Below the pieces are notes generated by a model. It was not told where the DNA came from. It made no database searches and saw only the letters and a list, made by a program, of their open reading frames with translations. Positions 50,922 through 60,516 of a stretch of 64,000 nucleotides of DNA are shown piece after piece. Numbering within the stretch: position 1 is the first letter of the stretch; the number at the start of each line of letters is the position of its first letter. Source of the stretch: Burkholderia vietnamiensis LMG 10929 (lineage in GTDB: Bacteria > Pseudomonadota > Gammaproteobacteria > Burkholderiales > Burkholderiaceae). The DNA lies in the NCBI RefSeq assembly GCF_000959445.1, contig NZ_CP009630.1, positions 1,240,001 through 1,304,000 of the forward strand. The letters are read 5' to 3'. A program made the translations under genes and the position numbers.

Positions 50922-52175
50922 TCATCCCGAACGCGCCGACAGGTTCAGCAAGCCCACGCGTTCGCGGCACAGCACGTATGCGAGCGCGACCGCCACGGCC
51001 GATTCGGCGATCAGCACCGCGATGGCCGCACCGCGTTCCGCGAACAGCATCGCGAGCGGCGGCAGCAGCGTCACGTTCAGCGCGCCGGACGAAATCAGGA
51101 TGATGCTGAAAATGCGCTTCATGCCCATCGGCAGCATCGTCTGAACGCCGAACAGGTCGGTCATGCAGGCCATGAACGGCACCAGCGCGAGGCAGCGCAG
51201 CACGCCGACCGTCGGCGCGAACGCATCGCCGTACAGCATCCTGACGACGAACGGCGCGCATACGTAGATCGTCGCCGACATCGCCAGCACCAGCGCGCCC
51301 TGCAGCACGATCAGCTTGCGCAGGAACGCGAACGCGTCGTCGCGCGCGTGGTGCATCAAGTACGTGACGTGCGGATAGGTGGCGGCCCTCAGCGGTTGCA
51401 GCAGCCCGACCGCGGCGCGGATCAGCTTGTCGCCGGCGGCAAAATAGCCGGCCGCGACACTGCCCGAGACGATGCTCAGCAACACGGTGTTGGTCGACGC
51501 GTAGAACGAGATCGACGTCGAGGCGAGAAACACCTGCGAGCCGCCTTTCAGCGCGGCGGCGATATCGGCCACGCCGACGCGCACGCTGTCGACCTCGCGC
51601 CGCAGGAACAGGTACGCGAGCAACGTCACGCCGCACAGCACCGGCACCGCCGCGTTGATCGCGACCGCGTGCAGCAGATCGTCCGGCGTGCGCACCCAGG
51701 CGAAGAACGCGACGACGCTGCATGCGCGGTACACGACCACCGTGACGCTGTAGACGCTCAACTTCTGGATGCCCTGAAAGTACCAGCCGGGCGTCAGCGC
51801 CGCGCCGACCGCCATCCCGAACCCGATCAGCAGCGCCGTGCGTTCCGCCGCGAAATGCGGGACGAGCAGCGTCAACGCGAGCAGCACCGCGAACCCGGCG
51901 ACCGTGATCGCCCATTGCGCGCTGACGGTCGCCCAGAAGATGCGCGAGCGCTCCAGCTTGCCGTCCGCGAGCGCGACGCGCGGCGTCGCCGTCAGGTCGA
52001 AGCTGTAATTGGCCAGATTGATGAAATACGTGGTGACCGCGAGGACGAACGACAGCCGCCCATACTGCTGCGGCCCGAGCACGCGCGTCAGCAGCGGCAG
52101 CGTCACGAGCGGCACGACATACGTCGAGATTTGCAGCGCGAACAACAACGCAAAGTTTTTTCGAACAGCGGTCAT
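50922..52175 (-). CDS. wzx: Wzx-type polysaccharide flippase
   Basis: This 417-residue MOP-superfamily exporter has about 12 membrane helices and flips undecaprenyl-linked repeat units. The N-terminus FALLFALQISTYVVPLVTLP is followed by LLTRVLGPQQYGRLSF, the family start pattern. ATG 52175 was chosen because it gives the conserved N-terminal helix directly. It lies 37 bases downstream of a GT4 gene on the same strand and probably belongs to that transcript. Confidence 0.9.
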   Translation of the reverse strand: MTAVRKNFALLFALQISTYVVPLVTLPLLTRVLGPQQYGRLSFVLAVTTYFINLANYSFDLTATPRVALADGKLERSRIFWATVSAQWAITVAGFAVLLALTLLVPHFAAERTALLIGFGMAVGAALTPGWYFQGIQKLSVYSVTVVVYRACSVVAFFAWVRTPDDLLHAVAINAAVPVLCGVTLLAYLFLRREVDSVRVGVADIAAALKGGSQVFLASTSISFYASTNTVLLSIVSGSVAAGYFAAGDKLIRAAVGLLQPLRAATYPHVTYLMHHARDDAFAFLRKLIVLQGALVLAMSATIYVCAPFVVRMLYGDAFAPTVGVLRCLALVPFMACMTDLFGVQTMLPMGMKRIFSIILISSGALNVTLLPPLAMLFAERGAAIAVLIAESAVAVALAYVLCRERVGLLNLSARSG

Positions 52176-52212
52176 CGGGCTTTCTGGCGGTGAGAGAACG
52201 GTGTGCCGACCG

Positions 52213-53403
52213 TCAAGGCGCACACGCGCGCGGTGCGTGCGCGTCGATGCCGAGCACCGCACACAGCGACGCGGCGTAGCACTCGACCGAGTAAGGCGAC
52301 CAGTCGTAGCGACGATCGGCGATAGCGAGATGCGTGCGCAATTCGGCGAGCGCACGCGCGAAGCCGTCGGGCGTGTTGCGGTAGAGAATCTTGTGGCCGA
52401 TCTCGTCGCCGAACGTCGACAGGCTGCCGATGTCGTGGACGAGCGCCGGCAAGCCGAGCATCGCAGCCTCGACGATCACGAGCGGCGCATTCTCGGCCCA
52501 GATCGACGGCAAGATCAGCGCGTCATGGAGCGGGAGCGCGGCAAACAGCGTGGCATGGTCGACGCGGCCGGCGAAACGCAACCGCCCCGATTCGACGAGC
52601 GCCGCGTATTGCCGCTCCAGCTCGCCGCGCTCCGTTCCGTCGCCGTAGACGGTCAGCGACGCGATCGCATCGCCGGCCGGCCCGCTCATCAGCGCGAGGA
52701 ACGGCGCGAGGCCCTTGTCCCAGTCCACGCGGCCGACGAAGGCGAGATCGAGCCGCTCGCCGCGCGGCGGTTTCGGCGGACGCGGCACCAGCGTCGAATC
52801 GATCGGGTTGCGCACGAGCGTCGCGCGGGCGCGACCGCGCTGCGCGATCAGATCGCGCATGAACGGACTCGGACACAGAATCTCGTCGAACAGCCCAAGC
52901 GGATCGAACAGCGTATCGACCGCATGCCAGTGCAGCTTCTTCACGACGTCGTGGACGAAGCCGCGCGGGCTGGCCGTCATCGCGATGCGCCGGCGGCTGC
53001 GCAATCGTTCGATCGACAACGGCTGCGCGCGGCCGCGCGAGTAGACGAGCAGGCTCGGGTTGTAGAACAGCAGGTGGTAGTCGTGCGCGGTCATGAACAG
53101 GCCGCAATCTGCGTGGCGCTTGTAGCGCGCGAGCACGGGCAGGATCGCGCTCGACAACAGGTTGTGGTAGTTGTGCACGAGGATGCGTTGCGGGCGAAAC
53201 CGGTCGAGCAGCGCGTCGAGCGCGCGGGCGGCGGCAGGCGACCACGCATGCGCGCGCGCGCTGCCGGCCAGCTCGGGCACCGCCTGCTGATCGAACGTCT
53301 CGACTGCGACGCCGTCGCGTGCGCGCAGCACGTCGGCGGACAGCCGGTACACCTCCTCCGCGCCGCCCTTGCGCGCGAAGTCGTTGATCACCAGCACGCG
53401 CAT
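52213..53403 (-). CDS. GT4-family glycosyltransferase
   Basis: This 396-residue GT-B fold transferase opens MRVLVINDFARKGGAEEVYR and has the donor-half features LAFVGRVDWDKGLAPFLAL and SIWAENAPLVIVEAAMLGLPAL with the paired Glu residues. It would add one sugar of the repeat unit. ATG 53403 overlaps the TGA of a short upstream frame (TGATG), and AGGA-like signals are weak, so translation may be coupled. It precedes wzx by 37 bases. Confidence 0.9.
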   Translation of the reverse strand: MRVLVINDFARKGGAEEVYRLSADVLRARDGVAVETFDQQAVPELAGSARAHAWSPAAARALDALLDRFRPQRILVHNYHNLLSSAILPVLARYKRHADCGLFMTAHDYHLLFYNPSLLVYSRGRAQPLSIERLRSRRRIAMTASPRGFVHDVVKKLHWHAVDTLFDPLGLFDEILCPSPFMRDLIAQRGRARATLVRNPIDSTLVPRPPKPPRGERLDLAFVGRVDWDKGLAPFLALMSGPAGDAIASLTVYGDGTERGELERQYAALVESGRLRFAGRVDHATLFAALPLHDALILPSIWAENAPLVIVEAAMLGLPALVHDIGSLSTFGDEIGHKILYRNTPDGFARALAELRTHLAIADRRYDWSPYSVECYAASLCAVLGIDAHAPRACAP

Positions 53404-53537
53404 CACGCTCGCCCCCGGCCGCCGCAATGCCGGGCGCGCGAGGCCGCGTCGTGCGCCGACGCGTCGAAGCGCGCGCGCATCGCGCGCTCGCCGTGACGGC
53501 CTTTCCACTTCCGATGTTTCCGGCACGCTTGCTTCAT
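53403..53537 (-). CDS. Possible 44-residue basic peptide coupled to the GT4 gene
   Basis: ATG 53537 has AGGA about 7 bases upstream and the frame ends at a TGA that overlaps the GT4 start codon (TGATG). The product is rich in Arg, Lys, His and Ala and matches no known family. It could be a leader peptide that sets translation of the glycosyltransferase. Evidence is limited to position and ribosome site. Confidence 0.3.
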   Translation of the reverse strand: MKQACRKHRKWKGRHGERAMRARFDASAHDAASRARHCGGRGRA

Positions 53538-53758
53538 TGTCATTCCTGGGCGGGGTCGCGGCTGCGCCTGCGAACAGGCTCGCATGAAAATTCGACAGCG
53601 TCAGGATACGGCCGCCGACGCGCGCGATCTGTTCGTCCGGTTACGTTGGCGGCAGGCGCCGTGCTGCGGCGATGCGGCTCGCGAAGCGTACGGGCGGCTG
53701 CGACGATGCGATCGCCGCATGCCGCGCGAACGTGCCGCTCGAATGTTCCGTAAGCGCG
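53538..53758. other. Interval between the double hydrolase and GT4 genes
   Basis: With the short peptide frame, this completes a gap of 355 bases between two minus-strand genes. I see no hairpin with a T-run and no good promoter, so transcription may continue through. Confidence 0.35.
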
Positions 53759-55534
53759 CTACAGCGGTGCGTGCTCGGGCTGCGCGGGCATGGCGAGTTC
53801 GGCCGGCGCATCCCAGCCGGACAGCAGCGTCGCGCAGCGGGTGACGACGTACTGCGCGGCGGCATCGCCGTGCAACGAATGATCGAGCGCGTCCTGCATG
53901 TCGACGGACACGTTCGGCAGATGCGCGAACGCATGCGCCGCAGGACCGAAGTGGCGGACGAGCACGTCGACGCCCGGGTCGAAGGTGCCGTAGACCAGAT
54001 GCGTGCGGATGCCGCGCGCCGACATGTCGCGCAGCATGCCGCGCGGCGTGTCCTTGCCGGGCCGCCAGCCGAGATGTTCGCCGACCCGCTTGAGCGGCCC
54101 CGTCGCGACACCCGCGGCGAACCGGAACATCGCACGCAGCACCGGCCGCAGGTCGCGTCCTTCGGTCAACAGCCGGCGCAGCTTGCGACCGCAGCGTAGC
54201 GACGCCCAGTAGCCGCGCATCGAATTCGTCTGGTTGTTCAATGCATCGGCGAGCGTTTGCCCGCGCGGCCAGACGAACGCCGGCAGATTCACCGCGATCA
54301 CGCCGGCCAGTTGCTCACGCGCGGCCGCATGAAGCGACGCGTACGCGCCGGAGCAGATGCCAAACGCGACGATCTCGCGATGCCCGTGCGTGTTCAGCCA
54401 GCGCGCCGCCGTGACGACATCCGCGATCGCCTGATCCGAGTACGGAATGTTCGACTGATCGTCCGTCGCGCGCGGGCCGCTGTCGCCGACGCCGGTCGAA
54501 TCGATGCGCAGGCTGCTGATCCCCGCCGCCGCGAGCGAGCGCGCAAGCCGGACCGCGAAGCGACCGTCGGCGACACGCGGATTGGTCGCCGTATTGGCGA
54601 TCAGCAGCGTCGGTGCGGCAGCGCGCCGGACCATGCCGGCCGGCTCGCACAGCACGCCGATCATTCGAGCCGGCTCGACGGCGACGATACGTTCGACGCT
54701 GCTCTGCGCCGTCAACGTCACGCCCGGCCCGGCGCCGGGTAGCGGCCCGCGTACGCCGCCGTCGGTGCCGTCGTCGATCCAGTTCACGACCGTGTCGAGC
54801 AAGCCGGCGGGCAGCCGCGACCACACCGGCTCGCGCATCATGCCGCCCCAGTCGGCGCAGGTGCGCATCTCCACCGACACGCCGCGCGCCTCAAACGCAT
54901 CCGCGAGCGCGGAGCCGTCGCCGTAGGGCGCATCGACGAGTAACGCGCGCGCGGGCAACACGCGCGCGCTTGCGACGCACTCGCTCAGATTGATGCTGCG
55001 CAGGCGCGCGACGAGATCTTCGGGATACACATGGCCGAGCACGCGCAGCGGCCGTTCGTCGCGAACCGCGTCGCGCACCGCGGGCGATACGTTGTCGAGC
55101 CAGCTTTGTGCGACGAGCGACAGCTCGCGCAGATAGCCGCGTCCGCGCACCACCGGCGCCAGCGCGACGAAGCGGGTCAATTCGGGAATGCCGTCCGCGG
55201 CCAGCAACGCCAACGTGGCACCGGCGCGCATGCCGACGACGGACAGCGTATCGACGGCGACGCGCTCGCGCAGTGCGTCGACCGCATGCCGGACGCTCGC
55301 GAGCATGCGGTCGAAGCGTTCGGCATCGTGTTCGTCGCCGAGCGAGTCGCCGCTCGCCGGGTAATGGAATCGCAGCACCGGAAAGCCGCGCTCCGCGAGG
55401 CGCTCGGCGAGCGAGCGCACGAGCTTGTGAAGCCACAACGCCTCGTGGCCGAGCGGCTCGCAGATCACGATCCCATGCGACCGATCGCCCGCGTGAAGCC
55501 AGCCGACACAACCGTCGAACTGAATCGGCATCAT
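53759..55534 (-). CDS. Tandem double alpha/beta hydrolase (exosortase-associated hydrolase-like fusion)
   Basis: This 591-residue cytoplasmic protein holds two alpha/beta hydrolase domains (about 1-260 and 285-591). At the nucleophile elbow the first reads GMRAG with Arg103, and the second GICSG with Cys394, instead of GxSxG. The two patterns match the separate exosortase-A-associated hydrolases 2 and 1 that accompany EPS loci; here they are fused. FHYPASGDSLGD and RIDSTGVGDSGP are the matching strand motifs. ATG 55534 has GAGGA upstream; the next codon is also ATG. Role in EPS acyl or ester chemistry is inferred. Confidence 0.82.
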   Translation of the reverse strand: MMPIQFDGCVGWLHAGDRSHGIVICEPLGHEALWLHKLVRSLAERLAERGFPVLRFHYPASGDSLGDEHDAERFDRMLASVRHAVDALRERVAVDTLSVVGMRAGATLALLAADGIPELTRFVALAPVVRGRGYLRELSLVAQSWLDNVSPAVRDAVRDERPLRVLGHVYPEDLVARLRSINLSECVASARVLPARALLVDAPYGDGSALADAFEARGVSVEMRTCADWGGMMREPVWSRLPAGLLDTVVNWIDDGTDGGVRGPLPGAGPGVTLTAQSSVERIVAVEPARMIGVLCEPAGMVRRAAAPTLLIANTATNPRVADGRFAVRLARSLAAAGISSLRIDSTGVGDSGPRATDDQSNIPYSDQAIADVVTAARWLNTHGHREIVAFGICSGAYASLHAAAREQLAGVIAVNLPAFVWPRGQTLADALNNQTNSMRGYWASLRCGRKLRRLLTEGRDLRPVLRAMFRFAAGVATGPLKRVGEHLGWRPGKDTPRGMLRDMSARGIRTHLVYGTFDPGVDVLVRHFGPAAHAFAHLPNVSVDMQDALDHSLHGDAAAQYVVTRCATLLSGWDAPAELAMPAQPEHAPL

Positions 55535-55934
55535 GATGCGGTCCTCGCGCTGAACGCCCGATGCGCCGGCGCTCCGCCTCGGGGCGAGCGGCCGGGCCGG
55601 GAACAGCATTGAACGTACATCGGCGGGCGCAGCCGCAGCGTGTGCGCGAAGCACACTCGCATGCCCGGGCAGCCGCATTCGACGGATCGGGAACGACTGA
55701 CGTTGCGACGCGTTGAGCCGTATCCCCGTAGCCGGCTCCGTCCTTGCGTATCGATTTGGGTTCCCACGAATACACCCGTATATGAAAACACCCGCATGCC
55801 CGAGCGGGCCGCGCGTGTCTGTCGAGCATCACCTGACGTGCAGGCGCCTCTGGGTTGAGCTTGGTCTTTGCAATTGTTTGATTCGTGCTGCGCCACCTGG
55901 CCGTTACGCGCTCGCGAAATCGGCGTCGCAGGCC

Positions 55935-55950
55935 TGGCACTCGGCCTGCT
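55935..55950 (+). promoter_or_regulatory. Sigma-54-like -24/-12 element
   Basis: TGGCAC-TCGGC-CTGC-T matches the TGGCAC-N5-TTGC consensus with one change and keeps the GG-N10-GC spacing. It points toward the GH3 gene but about 600 bases before its start. Single matches occur by chance in GC-rich DNA. Confidence 0.35.
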
Positions 55951-56080
55951 CCCACGCGGCGATTAGACCATTCGATGCCGCCGCATTCGGTACGGCACAT
56001 TACATTTTCAAAACACGCCCTCCGGCGCGCACACAGCGATGCGGCATCACGCGATTGAATACCGTCCCGCGCGATGCGTA

Positions 56081-56096
56081 TGTGAGCCACCTCACT
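56081..56096. promoter_or_regulatory. CRP-type binding site upstream of GH3 gene
   Basis: TGTGAGCCACCTCACT fits TGTGA-N6-TCACA with one mismatch in ten. It lies about 470 bases before the GH3 start. The two local CRP/FNR proteins, or the global CRP, could bind it. Confidence 0.5.
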
Positions 56097-56550
56097 TACG
56101 TTCGTCGCAGTGCACCAACGGCGTTTCGGCGGCCGGTTCAGTGCGCGGCAATGTGCAGCGTTTTCGACGCAACCGCCGGAATGCAGGTAGTTGTTACGAC
56201 GCTGCATCGCGGCACTCGGGAACGATGACCGCGTTTTCGCGACCCCGCACGACCGCGTCAAAAAAAGATCGTACGTATCGGTACAAACACCGATGCTGTA
56301 GCCAAACTACATTCGTAGGATTGGTCGCTGCAGAGAATCGCTACATACGATTCGGCAGCGTTCGACGGTCCGCGTCGCCGTCGTCGGTGCCGTTCGCGCC
56401 CAACCGGCCGTAACGATTCCCCGCCCGGCGTGGCGTGCCGACGCGCAATCACCGTGCATCGCCGGCCGAAGGCGTTCGATGCGAATCGATCGAACGTGTG
56501 CAGCTCCAGACATCATCCGAACAACCGGCAATACGATCATGGAGAGCAAC

Positions 56551-58752
56551 ATGCGGGACAAACTCTGGCCGGCCGCCGTGCTGGCAGCGACCCTCTGCAC
56601 CAGCGTCTATGCGGCCAACGCCGATTTCGATTCACCGGGCAGTGCAGCCGACGCGTTCGCGTCGTCGGCCGCGCAGCAGCGCGCCGACCTGCTCGTGCGC
56701 AAGATGACGCTCGACGAAAAGCTGCAGTTCATCCATTCCCAGTACGAGATGTCGAAGGTGCCGGGCGGCGGCGCCGGTTATATCCAGGGCGTGCCGCGGC
56801 TCGGCATTCCCGACCTGAACATGGTCGACTCGGCAACGGGCTCCGGCAGCACGTCGCAGCCGAGCACGACGTTCCCCGCGACGATCGCGCTCGCCGCGAG
56901 CTGGGACCGCCGGCTGTCGTACGACTTCGGCAAGCAGGTCGCGATTCAGTTGCGCGCGCAAGGGTTCGGCATGGGCCTCGGCGGCGGCACGAATCTCGCG
57001 CGCGAGCCGCGCGGCGGCCGGCTCTTCGAGTATCTCGGCGAGGATCCGCTGCTCGCCGGCGAGCTGCTCGCGGAACGCACGATCGCGACGCAGCAGCACA
57101 AGGTGATCGCGACGATCAAGCACTACGCAGGCAACGAACAGGAGCATGGCCGGATGGGCGGCAACACGCAGATGGACGAGCGCACGCTGCGCGAGCTCTA
57201 TCTGCTGCCGTTCGAAATCGCCGCGAAACGCGGACAACCCGGCAGCGTGATGTGCAGCTACAACCGCCTGAACGGTACGTATGCGTGCGAGAACAACCAT
57301 TTGCTCAACGACGTGCTGAAGAACGAATGGGGCTTCCAGGGGCAGGTGCAATCGGACTGGGGCGCGGCGCACAGCACCGCCGCCGCGATCAACGCCGGGC
57401 TCGACGAGGAAGAGGACGTCGGGCCGACCGTCTACCTGACGCCCGAGGCCGTCAAGCAGGCGATCGCGAACGGCTCGGTATCGACCGCGCGCCTCGACGA
57501 CATGGTGCGCCGCAAGCTGGCCGTGATGATCCGCGTCGGCGTGATGGACGACCCGGCCAAGGCCGGCGGCACGATCGATTTCGCGGCCGCGAACCGCTTC
57601 GCGCAACGGGTCGCCGAGCAGTCGATCGTGCTGCTGAAGAACGACGGCAACCAGTTGCCGCTGGTGGCGTCCGCGCTGTCGCGCATCGCGGTGATCGGCG
57701 GGCACGCCGATGCGGCCGTGCTGTCCGGCGGCGGCTCGGGCAACACGCGCGACCCCGTCACCGGTTCGTTCGCCGGCTGCGGCGGGCTGGTGTTCGGATC
57801 CTCGACCGGTTGCAGCTGGTGGCGCAATCCGTGGCTGAAGGTCGACGTGCCGATCGTCGCGGCGATCCGCGCGCTCGCGCCGTCCGCACGCGTGACGTTC
57901 GCGGGCAACAGCGATCAGCAGTCGCCGTTCCGCGCCTACACGCAGCAGGAAATCGATCAGGCCGCGACGCTCGCGGGCCATTCCGACGTGGCGATCGTCG
58001 TGGTCGCGCAGCCGGCCGGCGAGGACTTCGGCGATCTGCAGAGTCTGCGCCTCGCGAATCCGTCGAATCAGGATGCGCTCGTCGAAGCGGTCGCGCGCGC
58101 GAATCCGCACACGATCGTCGTGGTCGAGAGCGGCAATCCGGTGTTGATGCCGTGGAAGGATCGCGTGTCGGCGATCGTCGAAGCGTGGTATCCGGGCGAA
58201 GGCGGCGGCAATGCGATCGCGAACGTGCTGTTCGGCGCGGTGAATCCGTCCGGCAAGCTGCCCGTGACGTTCCCCGCGCGCGATCAGGACTCGCCGGCGT
58301 GGGTGCAAAACGGCGGGTTCGACAACGATCCCTTGTACGCGGAACGGCTGAACATGGGCTATCGCTGGTACGACGCGCACAACATCGCGCCGTTGTTCGA
58401 GTTCGGCCACGGGCTGTCGTACACGCACTTTGCGTACTCGGGGCTGTCGGTGTCGCGGCAGCCGGACGGCTCGCTCAACGTCGCGTTCACCGTGCGCAAC
58501 GACGGGCGCGTCGCCGGCACGGAAACGCCGCAGGTCTACCTCGGCGTGCCGTACAAGGATGAACCGCCGAAACGCCTGGTCGGCTGGGACAAGGTCCAGC
58601 TCAACCCCGGCGACGCGCGACGCGTCAGCATCACCGTGACGCCGCGCATGCAGAGCGTGTGGGACACGTCGCACAACGGCTGGCGTTACGTCGCGCGCGG
58701 CACGGTGTATGTCGGTGCGTCGTCGCGCGATATCCGTTTGCAGGGCAGTTGA
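56551..58752 (+). CDS. Exported GH3-family beta-glucosidase-like hydrolase
   Basis: This 733-residue glycoside hydrolase family 3 enzyme has a signal peptide ending near SVYAANA. The N-terminal barrel has KHYAGNEQEH and the nucleophile Asp in QVQSDWGAAHS; the C-terminal alpha/beta sandwich has LLKNDGNQLPL and PLFEFGHGLSYTHF with a fibronectin-III-like end. ATG 56551 is preferred because GGAGAG lies 7 bases upstream, although frames extend to 56479. It acts in the periplasm or outside on beta-linked oligosaccharides, possibly trimming or recycling the locus polysaccharide. Confidence 0.93.
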   Translation: MRDKLWPAAVLAATLCTSVYAANADFDSPGSAADAFASSAAQQRADLLVRKMTLDEKLQFIHSQYEMSKVPGGGAGYIQGVPRLGIPDLNMVDSATGSGSTSQPSTTFPATIALAASWDRRLSYDFGKQVAIQLRAQGFGMGLGGGTNLAREPRGGRLFEYLGEDPLLAGELLAERTIATQQHKVIATIKHYAGNEQEHGRMGGNTQMDERTLRELYLLPFEIAAKRGQPGSVMCSYNRLNGTYACENNHLLNDVLKNEWGFQGQVQSDWGAAHSTAAAINAGLDEEEDVGPTVYLTPEAVKQAIANGSVSTARLDDMVRRKLAVMIRVGVMDDPAKAGGTIDFAAANRFAQRVAEQSIVLLKNDGNQLPLVASALSRIAVIGGHADAAVLSGGGSGNTRDPVTGSFAGCGGLVFGSSTGCSWWRNPWLKVDVPIVAAIRALAPSARVTFAGNSDQQSPFRAYTQQEIDQAATLAGHSDVAIVVVAQPAGEDFGDLQSLRLANPSNQDALVEAVARANPHTIVVVESGNPVLMPWKDRVSAIVEAWYPGEGGGNAIANVLFGAVNPSGKLPVTFPARDQDSPAWVQNGGFDNDPLYAERLNMGYRWYDAHNIAPLFEFGHGLSYTHFAYSGLSVSRQPDGSLNVAFTVRNDGRVAGTETPQVYLGVPYKDEPPKRLVGWDKVQLNPGDARRVSITVTPRMQSVWDTSHNGWRYVARGTVYVGASSRDIRLQGS

Positions 58753-58770
58753 GCAAGCGGCTGGCAGCGG

Positions 58771-58797
58771 CGGACGCCGGGGGGTGATCGGCGTCCG
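58771..58797. terminator. Hairpin after the GH3 gene
   Basis: CGGACGCCG and CGGCGTCCG form a 9-bp stem across 9 bases, 18 bases after the GH3 stop. A perfect 22-bp palindrome follows at 58841-58862. Both lie between the convergent GH3 and chemotaxis genes. Confidence 0.55.
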
Positions 58798-58840
58798 ACT
58801 GCCCGCCCCGACGTGCGCGATTGCCGTGCGTCGTGCGCAG

Positions 58841-58862
58841 GGCCGGTCCGCGCGGACCGGCC
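58841..58862. terminator. Perfect 22-bp palindrome between convergent genes
   Basis: The sequence beginning GGCCGGTCCGC is identical to its own reverse complement over 22 bases. It can fold into a cruciform or hairpin and likely ends the chemotaxis transcript, 86 bases past its stop. Confidence 0.45.
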
Positions 58863-58947
58863 GCTGCGGATCTACGAAAGCATCGCCACGCGAGCGGCTC
58901 GGCTCCCGCTCGCATCGACTTCCGGCGAAGCACCGAGGGCCAAGTCC

Positions 58948-60516
58948 TCAGCGCGCGGCGACGCGTCCGATCCTGAATACCCCGACCACGTCGCGCAGCG
59001 TGGTCGCTTGCTGCGCCATCGCCTGCGCGGCTGCCGACGCCTGCTCGACGAGTGCCGCGTTCTGCTGCGTAACCGAATCCATCTGGCCCACGGCGACATT
59101 GACCTGCTCGATACCCGTTCCCTGCTCGTCCGAGGCCGATGCGATTTCATTCATGATGTCGGTCACTCGCCGCACGGATTGCACGATATCCGACATGGTC
59201 GAGCCCGCGCGTTCGACCTGCTGGGACCCCAGCGCCACGCTCTCGACCGAACCCGTGATGAGGTCCTTGATCTCTTTCGCCGCATTCGCGCTGCGTTGCG
59301 CCAACGTGCGAACCTCGCCGGCCACCACCGCAAACCCGCGCCCCTGCTCGCCCGCACGCGCGGCCTCGACTGCCGCGTTCAGCGCGAGAATGTTCGTCTG
59401 GAACGCAATTCCTTCGATCACGGCAATGATTTCGGCGACTTTGCCGGAACTGCTCGAAATGGCGCGCATGGAGTCGACCACCTCGTTCACCACTTCGCCG
59501 CCGCGCATCGCGACCTCGCAGGCGCTGCCCGCAAGCGCATTCGCCTGCTTCGCGTTTTCCGTATTCTGACGAACCGTCGCGGTCAGCTGCTCCATGCTGG
59601 CCGCCGTTTCCTCGAGCGAAGCCGCCTGCTCTTCCGTTCGCTGCGAGAGATCCAGGTTCCCCTGCGCGATTTCGCCGGCCGAAGTCGTGATCGATTCCGC
59701 GGTCGACTGAATTTCCGACACGATGCCGCTCAGTTGCCGCCGCATCGATTCGAGCGACGCCATCAGGCTGCCGCGATCATTCGGCGCGACCGGCACCGGT
59801 GCTTCGAGATTGCCTTCGGCAATACGTCCGGCCACGGCCGCGGCGTCGGCCGGCTCGCCGCCCAGCGACCGCATGATGCCGCGCGTGATGACGGTTCCCA
59901 GCACGATCGACAGGATGACGGTGATGACGCCCGCTGCCGCGAGCGTCACCTTGGTCAACGCAGTCAAGCTGGCCACCTCGCCTGAACGTTGATCGAGCAG
60001 CGACTGCTCGGCCTCGTTCAACTCGGCGGCTACCGCTCGATAGCGATCCATGAACTGCTTGTCGTCGCCCTGCTTGAAGTAGTCGATCAGCACGTTGACA
60101 GGCTGCGTACCGGCATTGACATCACGCCGCATCGCGATCAGCTTGTCGTCGACCTCCGCCACCTTCCGATGCATGTCGCGCAGCGTCTCGAGACGGCGCT
60201 GTTGCGCGGCATTGTCGGATGTGAGGCTGCGCACGACGTCGAACGACTTGGCGAACTGCCTGAGGCCGGCCTTATAGGGCTCCAGAAAGCGGTCGTCTCC
60301 CGCGGCCACGTAGCCGCGCACGCCCGTCTCCATGTTGACCATGCTGGTCAACATGTCGTCGTTCGCTCGCAGAACCTGATAACTATGAACGTTCCAGCCG
60401 TTCGCCTGGTTCAGCTTCAGAAAATTGACGATCGAGATGGCGCTGCCGATCAACGCAATTAGTACGACGATACCGAATGCTGCGGCCAGCTTCCTGCCGA
60501 CTGTCATGGAGCCCAT
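58948..60516 (-). CDS. Methyl-accepting chemotaxis protein with CHASE3-like sensor
   Basis: This 522-residue chemoreceptor has an N-terminal membrane helix (residues about 9-31), a helical periplasmic CHASE3-like domain ([21 protein letters not shown], read as [14 protein letters not shown]), a second helix (about 188-212), HAMP and the signalling domain. The hairpin tip is [25 protein letters not shown] (read as [17 protein letters not shown]), and [17 protein letters not shown] is the methylation region. No pentapeptide for CheR binding is visible at the C-terminus. GGAGG is 10 bases before ATG 60516. Ligand unknown. Confidence 0.95.
   Translation of the reverse strand: MGSMTVGRKLAAAFGIVVLIALIGSAISIVNFLKLNQANGWNVHSYQVLRANDDMLTSMVNMETGVRGYVAAGDDRFLEPYKAGLRQFAKSFDVVRSLTSDNAAQQRRLETLRDMHRKVAEVDDKLIAMRRDVNAGTQPVNVLIDYFKQGDDKQFMDRYRAVAAELNEAEQSLLDQRSGEVASLTALTKVTLAAAGVITVILSIVLGTVITRGIMRSLGGEPADAAAVAGRIAEGNLEAPVPVAPNDRGSLMASLESMRRQLSGIVSEIQSTAESITTSAGEIAQGNLDLSQRTEEQAASLEETAASMEQLTATVRQNTENAKQANALAGSACEVAMRGGEVVNEVVDSMRAISSSSGKVAEIIAVIEGIAFQTNILALNAAVEAARAGEQGRGFAVVAGEVRTLAQRSANAAKEIKDLITGSVESVALGSQQVERAGSTMSDIVQSVRRVTDIMNEIASASDEQGTGIEQVNVAVGQMDSVTQQNAALVEQASAAAQAMAQQATTLRDVVGVFRIGRVAAR

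Larger units (their letters stand above)
55535..56550. other. Large divergent control region before the GH3 gene
   Basis: The interval of about 1 kb between the divergent double-hydrolase and GH3 genes holds a CRP-type site at 56081-56096 and a sigma-54-like element at 55935-55950. It is less GC-rich than average. Frames of up to about 170 codons cross it, but none has a ribosome site or recognisable protein. The size of the region suggests complex regulation. Confidence 0.5.

Noticed and set aside
55713-56228. 171-codon plus-strand frame in the GH3 control region
   Set aside because: No ribosome site, no recognisable domain, and it runs across the CRP-type site; judged chance.
56479-56550. 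Upstream start for the GH3 gene
   Set aside because: It would place 24 hydrophilic residues before the signal peptide, whereas ATG 56551 has GGAGAG at proper distance.
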